A stretch of DNA of 64,000 nt, from the NCBI GenBank assembly GCA_028702695.1, contig JAQVOH010000001.1, positions 1 to 64,000 on the forward strand, in the 5' to 3' direction. Both the position numbers and the translations under genes were made by a program. Shown piece after piece: positions 41,789-53,316 of the stretch. Within the stretch, counting starts at the first letter, position 1. Every line of letters begins with the position of its first letter. Source of the DNA: Desulfotomaculaceae bacterium (GTDB lineage Bacteria; Bacillota; Desulfotomaculia; Desulfotomaculales; Pelotomaculaceae). The notes under the pieces are model-generated. The model was not told the DNA's origin, ran no database searches, and saw only the letters and a list, made by a program, of their open reading frames with translations.

Positions 41789-41849
41789 TTATTAAAACAG
41801 AGACAACGGCTTTTTTGTGACAAATACCTGATAAATTATATCACAAAAA

Positions 41850-41871
41850 AAAAGCCGGCTGTTAAGCCGGC
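41850..41871 (-). terminator. Intrinsic terminator downstream of rimI
   Basis: Minus strand tagccggcttaacagccggctttttttttt. Confidence 0.8.
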
Positions 41872-41881
41872 TAATTGACAA

Positions 41882-42355
41882 TTATGAAGTTGAACATTCT
41901 CCCATGTCGGCCAGGTTATTTTTCCACATGATAATGGCATCCTCGTTATTATCCGTATAGTATCTCTTGCGACGGCCTTTTTCCTCAAAGCCCAGCTGCT
42001 CGTAAAGCCGCCTGGCTGCGGTATTGGTGGGGCGGACTTCCAGGGTCATCCCGGTGGAGCCGTTTTGCACCGCCAAATTGATCATTTCCAGCATCAACGA
42101 CTTGCCGATATTTTTCTGCCGGTAGTCCGGGTGGACCGCCACGTTGGTAATATGAGCCTCGTCCAGAATTAGCCACATCCCGCAATAACCCACCACCTTC
42201 TGCCCGGTCAGGGCCACGATGTACTGGGCCATGTTATTCTGCAGAAGCTCGTAAGCGAAAGCATAGTAGGACCAGGGCGCAGGGTAGGAAGCCTCTTCTA
42301 TTTCCAGTACCTGGTTTAAGTGTTCTAGGCACATTCTTTCAAAAATGAGCTCCAA
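41882..42355 (-). CDS. rimI: Ribosomal protein S18-alanine N-acetyltransferase
   Basis: 157 aa; GNAT motifs IEEASYPAPWSYYAF, ITNVAVHPDYRQKNIGKSLM, LEVRPTNTAARRLYEQLGFEEKGRRKRYY; adjacent to tsaB. Confidence 0.94.
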   Translation of the reverse strand: MELIFERMCLEHLNQVLEIEEASYPAPWSYYAFAYELLQNNMAQYIVALTGQKVVGYCGMWLILDEAHITNVAVHPDYRQKNIGKSLMLEMINLAVQNGSTGMTLEVRPTNTAARRLYEQLGFEEKGRRKRYYTDNNEDAIIMWKNNLADMGECSTS

Positions 42356-42359
42356 GTAT

Positions 42360-43070
42360 TTAACCCCCTGGACAATTTTTTCTCTGCCAGGTTAACTCTG
42401 CCTCGGAAAGCCTGATGTACTCGGGTAGCAGGGCAGACGGGTCTATACCACGGCCCTCCTGCAAGGCGGCCAAACCCAGTTCCGCTACTGCCGCACCCCT
42501 GGGAAAGCTCGCGGCCAGAGGCGCCAGACGGGCTATGCTGCCCAGGGCGTCCCGCAACTGGGAGCCATAAACAGGGACTCCGTCACCCAAAAAGGTCACC
42601 GGTCTCATGTAGCCCAAGAGAATTTCGGCCAACTGCAACGGTCCTATAGCCATAGGCTCCTGGAGACAATTTACAACCTCGCTCTGGCAATCATATATGG
42701 CGGTATAAACCTCGTTTTTGCGGGCGTTAAGTATGGGACAGACCAGGCCGCCACCCCCGGTCAGGGGATGCGCCAATGACGCTAGGGTTGAAATGCCCAC
42801 CACCGGTAGCCCCCAGACCCAGGCCAGTGCCTTGGCGGTGCTCATGCCGATTCGCAATCCTGTGAAAGAACCAGGGCCACCTGAAACCGCTATGCCGATC
42901 AGCTTCCGGCGGTCGATCTCTGACTCCTCCAACACAGCCTTGAGCATGGGCAGGAGGTTTACGGAATGTGTCCGCCTGTTTAACACCATCCGTTCAGCCA
43001 GGATCCCCCCCTGGCCGGCTACCGCGACAGAGGCCACCGGCGTGGCGGACTCAATTCCTAGAACATACAA
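42360..43070 (-). CDS. tsaB: tRNA t6A biosynthesis protein TsaB
   Basis: 236 aa; LGIESATPVASVAV, HSVNLLPMLKAVLEES, GPGSFTGLRIGMSTAKALAW. Confidence 0.95.
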   Translation of the reverse strand: MYVLGIESATPVASVAVAGQGGILAERMVLNRRTHSVNLLPMLKAVLEESEIDRRKLIGIAVSGGPGSFTGLRIGMSTAKALAWVWGLPVVGISTLASLAHPLTGGGGLVCPILNARKNEVYTAIYDCQSEVVNCLQEPMAIGPLQLAEILLGYMRPVTFLGDGVPVYGSQLRDALGSIARLAPLAASFPRGAAVAELGLAALQEGRGIDPSALLPEYIRLSEAELTWQRKNCPGG

Positions 43071-43539
43071 CAGCCATCAACTCCTCAACCAGCAGCCGGT
43101 ACCTATCGCCACACGGGATTATCCTGATTTCCCTGCATTCGTCTCCTTCAGTACCCCTGTCTATAAAAATATCCAACCTTTCCTCTGGAAGAACTTCCCT
43201 CACCCGTTCAGCCCATTCCACCAGCGTTACCCCATCTCCGTAAAAAAATTCTTCATAACCCAGGTCGTCCATATCATCGGAGCCGTTAAGGCGGTAGACA
43301 TCCAGGTGATAAAGCGTCAGCTCCCCGTGGTATTCATTAACAAGGGTAAATGTGGGACTGGTCACCGGGCCTTCAATACCCATGCCGCGGGCCACCCCTT
43401 TAGCAAAACAGGTTTTTCCGGCGCCAAGCTCCCCTTGCAGGCAGACTATGTCGCCGGCTCTTAGAAATGATCCCAGCATCAGCCCAATCCGGGCTGTTTC
43501 TTCCGGCGACTTCGTGATCATAGAAAGCAATCTTTTCAC
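43051..43539 (-). CDS. tsaE: tRNA t6A biosynthesis ATPase TsaE
   Basis: 162 aa; GELGAGKTCFAKGVARGMG, VTSPTFTLVNEY, HLDVYRL, VEWAERV. Confidence 0.95.
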   Translation of the reverse strand: MKRLLSMITKSPEETARIGLMLGSFLRAGDIVCLQGELGAGKTCFAKGVARGMGIEGPVTSPTFTLVNEYHGELTLYHLDVYRLNGSDDMDDLGYEEFFYGDGVTLVEWAERVREVLPEERLDIFIDRGTEGDECREIRIIPCGDRYRLLVEELMAVVCSRN

Positions 43540-43664
43540 TCCAGTATATGACGCCTAAGGCATGATATTATCAATATTATAACCTTTGCCTCCAGGGGGC
43601 AATCCCCAATTACTATAATTCACCATAAAAGAACAAAACCCTCCACCAGGAGGGACAATTAAGA

Positions 43665-44084
43665 TTAAGCATATCCTTTAAACAAGGTTTCTTTATTTTC
43701 TTTATAGCTCCCCTGCTTCCACTCCAGCTTCTCCAGAAGTCCCTTGATTTTCTCAACGTCAAAGGGCTTGGCAATGCAGCACAGTGCCCCCCCTTCCATG
43801 GCTCGGGTAACGGTTTCCTCTGACCCGTACGCTGTCATGATAATCACCTCGGTTTCGGGAATCATTGCTTTAATTTCACCAAGCGCCTCAAGCCCCCCCA
43901 TCAGAGGCATCCGTACATCCATGAAAATCAAGTCTGGATGGCTTGATTTAGCAATCTCTATAGCTTCCAGGCCGTTGCGGGCAGTATACACGCGGTGCCC
44001 CACTTCCCTGATTACAATATCGAGTAGGTAACGCACCCCGGGTTGGTCATCAACAATCAAAATATTCAGGGGCTCTGACATCAT
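43665..44084 (-). CDS. Stand-alone receiver-domain response regulator (Spo0F-like)
   Basis: Start moved to ATG 44084 (agaggtgacgaaATGATG); ILIVDDQPGVRYLL, PDLIFMDVRMPLMGG, MTAYG, AKPFD; no output domain. Confidence 0.9.
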   Translation of the reverse strand: MMSEPLNILIVDDQPGVRYLLDIVIREVGHRVYTARNGLEAIEIAKSSHPDLIFMDVRMPLMGGLEALGEIKAMIPETEVIIMTAYGSEETVTRAMEGGALCCIAKPFDVEKIKGLLEKLEWKQGSYKENKETLFKGYA

Positions 44085-44229
44085 TTCGTCACCTCTCAAC
44101 ATAGTATTACATCTAATAACATAACAGTATAATGCTCCCAATATGTAATTACGACACGCGCTAGCAAATTCCTTCCTAGAATACAATTAAATCATTTAAT
44201 TCCTTAATTTACTTTATTTCTCAATTTTA

Positions 44230-45354
44230 CTAGAAACACCTTTGCCCCCCTATAAAAACCTGCTCGACCCGGGCTGAAATATCCAGGGGATAGCCGTCCC
44301 AAATGACAATATCTGCATCTTTGCCTGGCTCGATACTTCCCAGGCGATCGTCCAGTCCAAGGATGGCGGCGGCGCTAATAGTCACAGCTTGCAGCGCCTG
44401 CTCCGCGGACAACCCCCCTTTTTTGGCCAGGGCAGCTGAAGCTGCCAGGTACTGAATAGGAACCGCCGGATGGTCGGTCATAATGGCGAAGGTAACTCCT
44501 GCAGCAGCCAGAACCGCTGCCGTCTCTAGGGTAATACCCTGCATTTCCACCTTTACTCGATTGGTGATAATCGGTCCAACCACAGCAGGTATACCTTTGG
44601 CAGCCAATTGCGTAGCCACCAGATGCCCTTCCGTGCAATGTTCAATCACCAGCCTAACCCCGAACTCATCGGCAATTCGGACAGCGGTCATGATGTCGTC
44701 AGCCCGATGAGCGTGCACGCGCAACGGCACCTCCCGCTTTAGCACCCTGGCCAGTGACTCCATTTTCAGGTCCTTTTCGGGGGAAGCTTTTGTTAAATAA
44801 TTTTGGGCCTTGGTCAGCGCCTCCCTTAAGAGCGCCGCCGCGGCCATGCGGGTGGCTGGCATTTTTTTATCAGGACCGTAACTGCGCTTGGGGTTCTCCC
44901 CCAGCGCCGCCTTTAGTCCGGCTGGGAAGCGGACAATCATCTCATCTACAACGGTCCCATATGTTTTCATGACCACCATTTCTCCGCCGATGATATTAGC
45001 GCTGCCCGGCCCCGTTACTACGGTGGTGACACCACCCGCCAGCGCGTCACGAAAACCAAGATCGGCTGGATTTATGGCGTCAATTGCCCGCAGGTGGGGA
45101 GTCACCGGGTCGGTACTCTCGTTGCAGTCATCTCCCTCCTCCTGGAAAATTTCCTCCACAATACCCACGTGGCTGTGGGCGTCAATTAGCCCTGGCATAA
45201 CAATCTTTCCTGAAACATTTACAACCTCAGCGCCGGAAGGAACGATAACTCCCTCCACCACACTGATTATTTTATCCCCGTCTACCAGGACTGTGCCCCT
45301 GTCAATGACAGGCCCTGCCATCGTTATAATTTTTCCGCCCACTATGGCCAGCAC
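44230..45354 (-). CDS. Amidohydrolase (imidazolonepropionase-like)
   Basis: 374 aa; VMPGLIDAHSHVG, GVTTVVTGPGSANIIGGEM, IMTDHPAVPI, GKDADIVIWDGYPLD. Confidence 0.92.
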   Translation of the reverse strand: MLAIVGGKIITMAGPVIDRGTVLVDGDKIISVVEGVIVPSGAEVVNVSGKIVMPGLIDAHSHVGIVEEIFQEEGDDCNESTDPVTPHLRAIDAINPADLGFRDALAGGVTTVVTGPGSANIIGGEMVVMKTYGTVVDEMIVRFPAGLKAALGENPKRSYGPDKKMPATRMAAAALLREALTKAQNYLTKASPEKDLKMESLARVLKREVPLRVHAHRADDIMTAVRIADEFGVRLVIEHCTEGHLVATQLAAKGIPAVVGPIITNRVKVEMQGITLETAAVLAAAGVTFAIMTDHPAVPIQYLAASAALAKKGGLSAEQALQAVTISAAAILGLDDRLGSIEPGKDADIVIWDGYPLDISARVEQVFIGGQRCF

Positions 45355-45538
45355 TGTATCTACTTCCTTCCATTATATATAATTAATTGAATATTGTACA
45401 AACCCCTAATAAGTTAAGGTACCGGGTCCTGCTCCCACATCTCCTCGGGATGAAACTGAACACCCACGCCCATAAACTAAAACACCCTTGCCGAGTCCGG
45501 CAAAGGTTTTATTGTTGCATCCCATACGGTGCTTAGCC

Positions 45539-45889
45539 TTATAAGTCAACCAGCCCGAGGCTGATTTCAACGGCTTGGTTGACCCTGACCATCATTTCAC
45601 CATCCAGAGCGCTCACCTTCTCCATCAACCTGCTTTTGTCGATGGTCCTGATTTGCTCAAGTAGAATGACTGAGTTTTTTTCAAGGCCCCCTGGCCCTGC
45701 CGGCATCTCGACATGAGTCGGCAGTTTGGGTTTTTCAATACTGGCGGTTATGGCCGCCACAATAGTAGTGGGGCTGTACTGATTGCCGATATCATTCTGA
45801 ATAATAAGCACCGGTCTGGTACCACCTTGTTCGGAGCCGACAACCGGGCTTAAATCCGCAAAATAAATATCTCCCCTCCGGATCAGCAT
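45539..45889 (-). CDS. Type II toxin, MazF/PemK family (EndoA-like)
   Basis: 116 aa; [56 protein letters not shown]. Confidence 0.96.
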   Translation of the reverse strand: MLIRRGDIYFADLSPVVGSEQGGTRPVLIIQNDIGNQYSPTTIVAAITASIEKPKLPTHVEMPAGPGGLEKNSVILLEQIRTIDKSRLMEKVSALDGEMMVRVNQAVEISLGLVDL

Positions 45890-45891
45890 AT

Positions 45892-46221
45892 TTACTTTAC
45901 CCCCGGAAATGGGAGCTCGTAAATACGTGATACCTCTGCTTCAAGGCGGTAGTGCTCAAGCGCCAGGGACAGGTTAATTTTTGCCATTTCCAGGTATCCT
46001 CTTTTCATCTGTTCCCTTAAAAGTCGCCTTTTGCGCTCCGAAATATAAAGCTTCATGGCCTCGCGGATAAATTCACTACGGTTTAGCTGCTCGGCGGCTG
46101 CAATCCCATCCACTTCTTCCAGAAGCGGTTCGGGCAAGCTAATCATGACTCTCTTTACCTGGGACACAGGCGGTCCTCCCCCACGAAGCTGCATAGAACA
46201 TATATACCATATTATATACAC
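45892..46221 (-). CDS. Ribbon-helix-helix (CopG/EndoAI-type) antitoxin
   Basis: 109 aa [45 protein letters not shown]; 2 bp upstream of toxin. Confidence 0.93.
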   Translation of the reverse strand: MYIIWYICSMQLRGGGPPVSQVKRVMISLPEPLLEEVDGIAAAEQLNRSEFIREAMKLYISERKRRLLREQMKRGYLEMAKINLSLALEHYRLEAEVSRIYELPFPGVK

Positions 46222-46250
46222 TATAGCTTCTATTATGTCAATATCACAAG

Positions 46251-46742
46251 CTAATCCTTTACCGCGCCCGGACCTCGCGAGAGGACAACCTTTCCAGTCC
46301 GGACTATTTCTACAATGCCAAAATCCTGCAGTACTTCACAGAAAGCGTCTATTTTCTTTTCGTCACCCAGAATTTCGATAACCATGGTTTCCCTGCTGAC
46401 GTCAATAATATTGGCCCTGAAAACCGTGACCAGATTGACAATTTCAGAGCGGCGGTTTGACTCCGCCCTGACTTTAATCAGAGCCAGTTCGCGGTCCACC
46501 GAAACTTCAGACTTGATTTCAACGATTTTAATCACATCAATCAGCTTGGACAACTGCTTCATGACCTGATCCAGGATTTGCGTGTCGCCGTTTACATCCA
46601 GGGTTATACGGGTAACATCCGGCTGCTCGGTATAGCCAGCGGTAATGCTTTCAATATTAAAGACCCTCCGGCTTAAGAGACCGGATATGCGTGCCAGTAC
46701 ACCCGGTTTATTGACAACAAGAACAGCAAGTGTGCTCTTCAA
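46251..46742 (-). CDS. ilvN: Acetolactate synthase small (regulatory) subunit
   Basis: 163 aa; ACT domain VLVVNKPGVLARISGLLSRRVFNIESITAG, ELALIKVRAESNRRSEIVNLV. Confidence 0.95.
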   Translation of the reverse strand: MKSTLAVLVVNKPGVLARISGLLSRRVFNIESITAGYTEQPDVTRITLDVNGDTQILDQVMKQLSKLIDVIKIVEIKSEVSVDRELALIKVRAESNRRSEIVNLVTVFRANIIDVSRETMVIEILGDEKKIDAFCEVLQDFGIVEIVRTGKVVLSRGPGAVKD

Positions 46743-46970
46743 AATCAGACCTCCAGCTGACGCCCCGGTAGAGGCGGGTTTCTTTAAATTCTACCATAAA
46801 TTTTGCACCCCGCCTACCCATAAGCAAATCAGGAAGCGCCCTCCGGCTTGCAAACAACCTCCCAGGTGATATTTAAATAATGGACAATTCATGGATGCAC
46901 AATAATTTCGTACTCTGTGGGTGCGCTTCAGCGGCATATGCTTGAATTACCTTTAACCATATCATTATTA

Positions 46971-47006
46971 TAAGAGCCGGTAAAAGTTAATTTTTACCGG
47001 CTCTTA
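46971..47006. terminator. Intrinsic terminator downstream of gltD
   Basis: taagagccggtaaaagttaatttttaccggctctta. Confidence 0.85.
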
Positions 47007-47026
47007 TTTTTGAATTTTGATATTAT

Positions 47027-48511
47027 TTAGACCAGACCGGTCGTACCCATCAGAAAGCGATCACACTCTCTGGCTGCCCCACGTCCTTCGTTTATGTTCC
47101 AGACCACCAGGCTCTGCCCCCGGCGCATGTCACCGGCGGCAAATACTCCTTCTACGTTGGTGGTATATTTGCCATATTCGGCACTGGCGTTGGAAAGCCC
47201 ATCACGTGCCACACCAAGTTGGCTTAAAAGGCCATCTTCCGGACCAATAAAGCCCATTGCCAATAGCACCAGTTGGGCCGGCCATAATTTTTCGGTGCCT
47301 GGAATATCACGTGGGATGTTGCGGCCCCGGTCATCTTTAACCCATTCCACTTCAACGGTGTGCACTTCTTTTACCTTACCGTTTTCATCCCCAACGAATT
47401 TTTTGGAGGTGGTGCAGTAATGCCGCGGATCTTCACCATATAGGAACGCGGCTTCTTCCTGACCATAGTCCACTTTGTAAATCCTGGGGAATTCGGGCCA
47501 GGGGTTATGCTCACCGCGCTCCAGTGGCAGCATGGTCATTATTTCCAGCTGGCTGACACTATTGCACTTGTGGCGTATTGCTGTGGCAACACAGTCAGTG
47601 CCGGTATCCCCGCCGCCGATGACAATCACGTCCTTACCCTCTGCAGAAATAAAGTTGCCGTCGGTGAGGTTGGAGTCCAACAGGCTTTTTGTATTAGCCT
47701 TAAGAAAATCCACCGCGAAATGTATACCCTTTAAATTTCTACCTTCAAGTGGTAAATCCCTTGGTTTGGTCGCCCCGCCGCACAGGACCGCCGCGTCGAA
47801 ATCCTGGCGCAGCTGTGCGGCAGGATAGTCCCGTCCGACTTCCGTACCGGTTATGAACGTCACGCCCTCTTCAGTCATCAGGTCAACTCGCCGCTGCACC
47901 ACCCTTTTATCCAGCTTCATATTTGGGATACCATACATCAGGAGTCCGCCCACCCGGTCGGCACGCTCAAAAACGGTTACCCAGTGGCCTGCTCTATTGA
48001 GCCGGTCCGCACAGGCCAGGCCGGAGGGTCCGGAGCCAATCACGGCAACCTTCTTGCCGGTTCGCTTGGCAGGCGGTCTGGGCACAATCCAGCCTTCTTC
48101 GAAAGCCTTGTCGATAATAGCGCATTCGATTGTTTTAGAGGCAACAGGCTTTACGGCCAGTCCCGCAGCGCAGGCTCCTTCGCAGGGAGCAGGGCAGACC
48201 CGCCCGGTAAACTCAGGAAAACTATTGGTTTTTAAAAGGCGTTTCAGGGCTTCTTGCCACAGCCCCCGGTAGACCAGGTCGTTCCACTCGGGATTGAGGT
48301 TGTGGTTGGGACAGCCTGATACCATCCCGTTGATCATAATCCCGCTGTGGCAGAATGGTGTGCCGCAGTTCATGCAGCGCGCACCCTGTTCCTGCAGAGT
48401 TTCTTCAGACAACTTATAATGGAATTCGTTCCAGTCGTTGACCCTCTCCGTTGGAGCGCGGTCCTCCGGGAGTATCCGGTCATATTCTAAAAATCCGTTC
48501 AGCTTACCCAT
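47027..48511 (-). CDS. gltD: Glutamate synthase small (beta) subunit
   Basis: 494 aa; [76 protein letters not shown]. Confidence 0.96.
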   Translation of the reverse strand: MGKLNGFLEYDRILPEDRAPTERVNDWNEFHYKLSEETLQEQGARCMNCGTPFCHSGIMINGMVSGCPNHNLNPEWNDLVYRGLWQEALKRLLKTNSFPEFTGRVCPAPCEGACAAGLAVKPVASKTIECAIIDKAFEEGWIVPRPPAKRTGKKVAVIGSGPSGLACADRLNRAGHWVTVFERADRVGGLLMYGIPNMKLDKRVVQRRVDLMTEEGVTFITGTEVGRDYPAAQLRQDFDAAVLCGGATKPRDLPLEGRNLKGIHFAVDFLKANTKSLLDSNLTDGNFISAEGKDVIVIGGGDTGTDCVATAIRHKCNSVSQLEIMTMLPLERGEHNPWPEFPRIYKVDYGQEEAAFLYGEDPRHYCTTSKKFVGDENGKVKEVHTVEVEWVKDDRGRNIPRDIPGTEKLWPAQLVLLAMGFIGPEDGLLSQLGVARDGLSNASAEYGKYTTNVEGVFAAGDMRRGQSLVVWNINEGRGAARECDRFLMGTTGLV

Positions 48512-48539
48512 GATTCATCCCCCTAAACATATATCGTCG

Positions 48540-51500
48540 CTAGTTACCGCTGACTCTAGACACGTCTTTTACGTTTTCTTCAAAGGCAACCATAATCGCT
48601 TCTTCGCCGCTTAGGCCCTTCTGATGAGCGCGCTTGATGGACCCAAGCATGCGCCTGTAATCTACGGGTATTACCTTGACAAATTTTGGCGACATCTGCT
48701 GCCAGCTGTCCAGGACCGCCCCGGCTTTTTGGCTTCCGGTGTATTTCCAGTGCCGGTGAATCATTTCCCATACTTCCTCAAGCTCACCGGCATCATCAAG
48801 CTTTTCTAAATCAACCATCCCTTTGTTGCAACGCCCGGAGAAGGTCCCGTCCTCATCGAGCACATAAGCAATCCCGCCTGACATGCCGGCTGCAAAATTA
48901 CGGCCGGTTGTGCCCAGCACGACCACGCGACCGCCGGTCATGTATTCGCAGCCGTGATCGCCGACCCCTTCCACTACGGCGTTCACACCGCTGTTTCGGA
49001 CACAGAAGCGCTCACCGGCCACACCGCAGACGTATGCCTCACCGGAAGTGGCACCGTATAAAGCCACGTTGCCGGTAATTATATTTTCCTCAGGTACAAA
49101 TGTCGCCCCGGCTGGTGGAAATACAATCAGCTTGCCACCGGAAAGGCCCTTGCCCAGATAATCGTTGGTGTCACCCGCCAGAGTCATGGTGATACCCCGT
49201 GGGACAAAAGCACCGAAGCTTTGGCCGGCCGAACCCTCGAAAGACAAACGGATTGTGTCTTCCGGCAACCCGTCGCCACCGTAGCGTTTGGTGACCTCAT
49301 GGCCCAGGATGGTGCCGACCACGCGGTTGGTATTATTAATCGGCAGTTTGGCTTCTACAGGTTCGCCGCACTCTAAAGCAGACTGGCACAGGTCCAAAAG
49401 TACTTGTCTGTCCAGAGATTTTTCTAAGGCATGGTACTGTTTGGTGCGACAATATCTGCCGATGCTAGCCGGAACATTGGGCTGGCGGAGAAGACCCGAC
49501 AGGTCCAAACCTTTAGCCTTCCAATGCTTGCTCCCATCTTTTTGCTCAAGTACATCCGTGCGGCCGATCATTTCGTTGACTGTGCGGAAGCCCAATTGAG
49601 CCATAATTTCCCGCAACTCCTGAGCAATAAAGCGCATGAAGCTGATTACATGTTCCGGCTTGCCCTTAAAATTCTTGCGCAGTTCCGGGTTCTGGGTGGC
49701 AATACCGCACGGGCAGGTGTCAAGGGTGCACACGCGCATCATCACACAACCCATCACGACCAGAGGCGCCGTTGCAAAACCATATTCTTCCGCGCCAAGC
49801 AAGGCGGCCATGGCGATGTCCCGTCCGGTCATCAACTTACTGTCCGTTTCCACCACAATCCTGTCGCGCAGGTTGTTCATTACCAGGGTCTGATGTGTTT
49901 CTGCCACACCCAACTCCCAGGGGAGTCCGGCATGGTTCGTGCTAGTGCGGGGTGACGCTCCCGTACCCCCGTCAAAACCGCTGATCAACACGACGTCAGC
50001 CTTTCCCTTGGCGACCCCGGCGGCGATTGTGCCGACACCTACCTCTGAAGTAAGCTTGACATTAATCCTGGCACTGGGATTGGCATTTTTCAAGTCGTGG
50101 ATTAATTGGGCCAGATCCTCAATAGAATATATATCGTGGTGCGGCGGGGGGGAGATTAACCCTACTCCGGCCGTGGTCCCCCTGACTTTGGCTACCAGGG
50201 GGTAGACTTTACGTCCCGGCAGTTGGCCGCCATCGCCCGGCTTGGCCCCCTGCGCCATCTTAATCTGTATTTCGCTGGCGTTAGTCAGGTATTCGCTGGT
50301 TACACCAAACCTGCCCGAAGCCACTTGTTTAGTCGCGCTACAGGTTGAATCTCCGTTAGGCAGGATCTTATAACGCGCCGGATCTTCCCCACCTTCGCCG
50401 GTATTGCTTTTACCGCCGAGGCGGTTCATGGCGATGGCCATGGTTTCATGAGCTTCCTGGCTGATAGAGCCAAAGGACATGGCCCCGGTTTTGAACCGCC
50501 GGCAGATTATTTCTACCGGTTCGACCTCGTCGAGCGGGACCGGTGTCCGGTCTTTTTTGAATTCCAGATATCTTCTCAAACTGGTATTTTGGGCGTTTAC
50601 CAGCCCTGAGTATTTCTTAAACAAATCATAGTCGTCGTTGCGACAAGCTTGCTGCAAAGTTACAATGGTCTGTGGGTTATACAAGTGGTCTTCCCCGTCA
50701 TTACGCCACTGATAGTTGGAGCCGGAATCAAGGGTGAGGTCATAGTCGTAGGTAAAAGCCCGTTGGTGGCGAAGCTTGACCTCCTGGGCAATCTCGGCCA
50801 GAGCCACCCCTCCCACACGCGAGGAAGTCCCGGTAAAATACTTGTTAATAACTGACTGATGAATGCCGACAACCTCAAAAACCTGGGCGCCGCAGTAGCT
50901 CTGAATGGTTGATATACCCATCTTTGATGCTACCTTAACCACACCCTTGATAGCCGCCTTGACGTAATTTTCGAGGGCTTCTTTGGCAGTCAGGCCGGTC
51001 AGCATCCCCTGCTCGCTCATATTTTCCAGGGTCTCAAAGACCAGGTAGGGATTGACGGCGCTGGCGCCGTAGCCGAGCAATACCGCAAAGTGGTGGATTT
51101 CACGCGGTTCACCCGATTCCAGCAGGAGGCTGACGCAGGTACGGGTCTTTTCCCTGATCAGGTGGTGGTGCAAACCTGCCACGGCCAGCAAGGCCGGTAC
51201 AGGGGCGTGCTCCGCATCTACCCCGCGGTCAGATAAAATCAACAAGTTAGCGCCACCTTCAATAGCCCGATCAGCTGCAGAGCATAGCTCATCCATGGCC
51301 ATTTCCAGACTGTGGCTCCCTTCCTCCACCTTGAAAAGTATGGACAGGGTTACTGTTTTGAAGCCGTCGAGTTTCAGATGACGGATTTTTGCCAATTCTG
51401 CATTCGTCAGGATAGGCGCCTTTAACCTGATTTTTTGGCAGTTGTCCGGCTCCGGTTTGACCAGGTTCTTTTCAGAGCCGATGGTGGTTCCAACCGCAAA

Positions 51501-53129
51501 AATGATTTCCTCACGAATAGAGTCAATGGGAGGGTTGGTCACCTGGGCAAACAACTGCTTAAAATAGTAGTACAACAGTTGGGGGTTTTCCGACAGCACC
51601 GCCAGCGAAGCGTCGTTGCCCATTGAGCCCACCGGTTCCACCGCATCTTTAGCCATGCGCTCCAGAACTTTAACCAGGTCCTCAAAAGTATAGCCGAAAG
51701 CCTGCTGCCGCTGCAGCATTGTCTCGGGCTCATGTTCAGGGACAGCCACCTCCGGCAGGTCCTCCAGGCCGACTAAGTATTGGTCCAGCCACTGGCGGTA
51801 AGGGTGCTCCGCCACCATGCGCTGCTTCAGTTCATTGTCACTGATAATGCGTCCCTCTATGGTATCCACCAGCAGCATGCGGCCAGGGCGAAGGCGCTCC
51901 TTGAGCACCACATCTTCAGGCGGGATATCCAGCACCCCGACTTCCGAAGCCAGTACAATCAAGTCGTCCTTGGTGACATAGTAGCGGGAAGGCCTCAGCC
52001 CGTTACGGTCGAGAACCGCGCCTATAATGGAGCCGTCGGTAAATCCAATGGAAGCAGGTCCGTCCCACGGTTCCATCATACAGCTGTGGTATTCATAAAA
52101 CGCCTTTTTATCGTCACTCATACTCTCATGGTTACTCCAGGGCTCCGGGATTATCATCATGGCGGCATGGGGCAACGTCCGGCCGTTCAGTGCAAGAAAT
52201 TCCAGGCAGTTGTCAAACATGGCCGAGTCACTGCCGTCGGTATCGATAACCGGAAAAATCTTGGCCATATCCTCGCCGAATAACTCCGACTCGCACATGG
52301 ACTGGCGGGTGTGCATCCAGTTGATGTTGCCGCGCAAGGTGTTGATTTCTCCGTTGTGGATCACATAACGATAGGGGTGGGCCCGCTCCCAACTCGGAAA
52401 GGTATTCGTGCTGAACCGGGAATGGACCAGAGCCAGGGCCGATTCCACAGAGGGATCATTGAGATCAAGGTAATATTCATGAACCTGATCGGGAACAAGC
52501 ATACCCTTGAAAACGATCGTCCGGCAAGAGAAGCTGGCGAAGTAGAAGGTGTCTCTTTCATCCAGACAACTGCGACGCGTCTCATTTTCAGCCCTCTTGC
52601 GGATCACATAAAGCTTACGCTCAAAGGCCAGTTGGTCCTTGAGTTCCGGATTTCTGGCAACTATTACCTGTCGAATGTATGGTTGGGCCAACCTTGCCGT
52701 CTCACCGAGGGTGGAATCGTTGATCGGGACATCCCGCCAACCCAGTAGCGTCTGCCCCTCCTCACGGATGATATTTTCAAGCAGCTGCTCGCATTTTTCC
52801 CTTTTAATCCGGTCGTGGGACAGGAAAAGCATGCCTATGCCGTAGTTGCCCTCCGGAGGCAGACTGATTTCCAGCTTGGCGCATTCCTTTTCGAAGAAGC
52901 CATGCGGGATTTGCATCAGGATGCCGGCGCCGTCACCGGAGTTGAGCTCTGCACCCCTGGCCCCCCGGTGGTCCAGATTAATGAGGACTTTTATCGCCAT
53001 ATTGACAATTTCGTGTGATTTTTTTCCCTTGATATTGGCGACAAAACCCATACCGCAGGCGTCATGCTCAAATCGCGGGTCGTACAGACCCTGTTTCGGG
53101 GGTAGTCCATGGCGTCCATTATGTTGCAA
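48540..53129 (-). CDS. gltB: Glutamate synthase large (alpha) subunit
   Basis: GOGAT large subunit: [45 protein letters not shown]-x5-C-x4-C cluster [13 protein letters not shown]. True start is probably TTG at 53129 (RBS ggagggg); the ORF-track extension to 53243 runs into the leader terminator. Confidence 0.96.
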   Translation of the reverse strand: MQHNGRHGLPPKQGLYDPRFEHDACGMGFVANIKGKKSHEIVNMAIKVLINLDHRGARGAELNSGDGAGILMQIPHGFFEKECAKLEISLPPEGNYGIGMLFLSHDRIKREKCEQLLENIIREEGQTLLGWRDVPINDSTLGETARLAQPYIRQVIVARNPELKDQLAFERKLYVIRKRAENETRRSCLDERDTFYFASFSCRTIVFKGMLVPDQVHEYYLDLNDPSVESALALVHSRFSTNTFPSWERAHPYRYVIHNGEINTLRGNINWMHTRQSMCESELFGEDMAKIFPVIDTDGSDSAMFDNCLEFLALNGRTLPHAAMMIIPEPWSNHESMSDDKKAFYEYHSCMMEPWDGPASIGFTDGSIIGAVLDRNGLRPSRYYVTKDDLIVLASEVGVLDIPPEDVVLKERLRPGRMLLVDTIEGRIISDNELKQRMVAEHPYRQWLDQYLVGLEDLPEVAVPEHEPETMLQRQQAFGYTFEDLVKVLERMAKDAVEPVGSMGNDASLAVLSENPQLLYYYFKQLFAQVTNPPIDSIREEIIFAVGTTIGSEKNLVKPEPDNCQKIRLKAPILTNAELAKIRHLKLDGFKTVTLSILFKVEEGSHSLEMAMDELCSAADRAIEGGANLLILSDRGVDAEHAPVPALLAVAGLHHHLIREKTRTCVSLLLESGEPREIHHFAVLLGYGASAVNPYLVFETLENMSEQGMLTGLTAKEALENYVKAAIKGVVKVASKMGISTIQSYCGAQVFEVVGIHQSVINKYFTGTSSRVGGVALAEIAQEVKLRHQRAFTYDYDLTLDSGSNYQWRNDGEDHLYNPQTIVTLQQACRNDDYDLFKKYSGLVNAQNTSLRRYLEFKKDRTPVPLDEVEPVEIICRRFKTGAMSFGSISQEAHETMAIAMNRLGGKSNTGEGGEDPARYKILPNGDSTCSATKQVASGRFGVTSEYLTNASEIQIKMAQGAKPGDGGQLPGRKVYPLVAKVRGTTAGVGLISPPPHHDIYSIEDLAQLIHDLKNANPSARINVKLTSEVGVGTIAAGVAKGKADVVLISGFDGGTGASPRTSTNHAGLPWELGVAETHQTLVMNNLRDRIVVETDSKLMTGRDIAMAALLGAEEYGFATAPLVVMGCVMMRVCTLDTCPCGIATQNPELRKNFKGKPEHVISFMRFIAQELREIMAQLGFRTVNEMIGRTDVLEQKDGSKHWKAKGLDLSGLLRQPNVPASIGRYCRTKQYHALEKSLDRQVLLDLCQSALECGEPVEAKLPINNTNRVVGTILGHEVTKRYGGDGLPEDTIRLSFEGSAGQSFGAFVPRGITMTLAGDTNDYLGKGLSGGKLIVFPPAGATFVPEENIITGNVALYGATSGEAYVCGVAGERFCVRNSGVNAVVEGVGDHGCEYMTGGRVVVLGTTGRNFAAGMSGGIAYVLDEDGTFSGRCNKGMVDLEKLDDAGELEEVWEMIHRHWKYTGSQKAGAVLDSWQQMSPKFVKVIPVDYRRMLGSIKRAHQKGLSGEEAIMVAFEENVKDVSRVSGN

Positions 53130-53183
53130 AATATTCCCCTCCCTGTGTCGCTTGCATAAAACTAAAAACAAGGTATAAAAAGA

Positions 53184-53270
53184 AAAAAGCCTAACTACAG
53201 GCGTGTCAAAACACCGTGACTGTAGTATAGGCTTCATTGCCAAACTTTATATGGATACAACACTGTACCC
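53184..53270 (-). promoter_or_regulatory. ANTAR-type antiterminator/terminator leader of gltB
   Basis: RNA P1 gggtac-AGUGUU-gtatcc (53253-53270); P2 ggc-AAUGAA-gcc (53230-53241); terminator aagcctatactacag...ctgtagttaggcttttttc (53184-53234) shares the P2 3' arm. Confidence 0.78.
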
Positions 53271-53316
53271 GAATATTAAATTACCACTTCCTGGGAACGT
53301 ATCGGTGCAATGAAGT

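Noticed and set aside
45539-46221. mazEF-type TA pair as a novel defence or mobile element
   Set aside because: It is the common Firmicutes chromosomal EndoAI/EndoA pair in an ordinary context.
46743-47026. Possible T-box or attenuator upstream of ilvN
   Set aside because: No T-box sequence, specifier stem or convincing terminator/antiterminator pair was found.
48580-52845. Many antisense ORFs inside gltB
   Set aside because: Frame-shadow ORFs of a long conserved GC-rich gene; no independent motifs or RBS.
53130-53243. N-terminal 38-codon extension of gltB in the ORF track
   Set aside because: It overlaps the leader terminator and P2 hairpin; TTG at 53129 with ggagggg RBS gives the expected GOGAT start.
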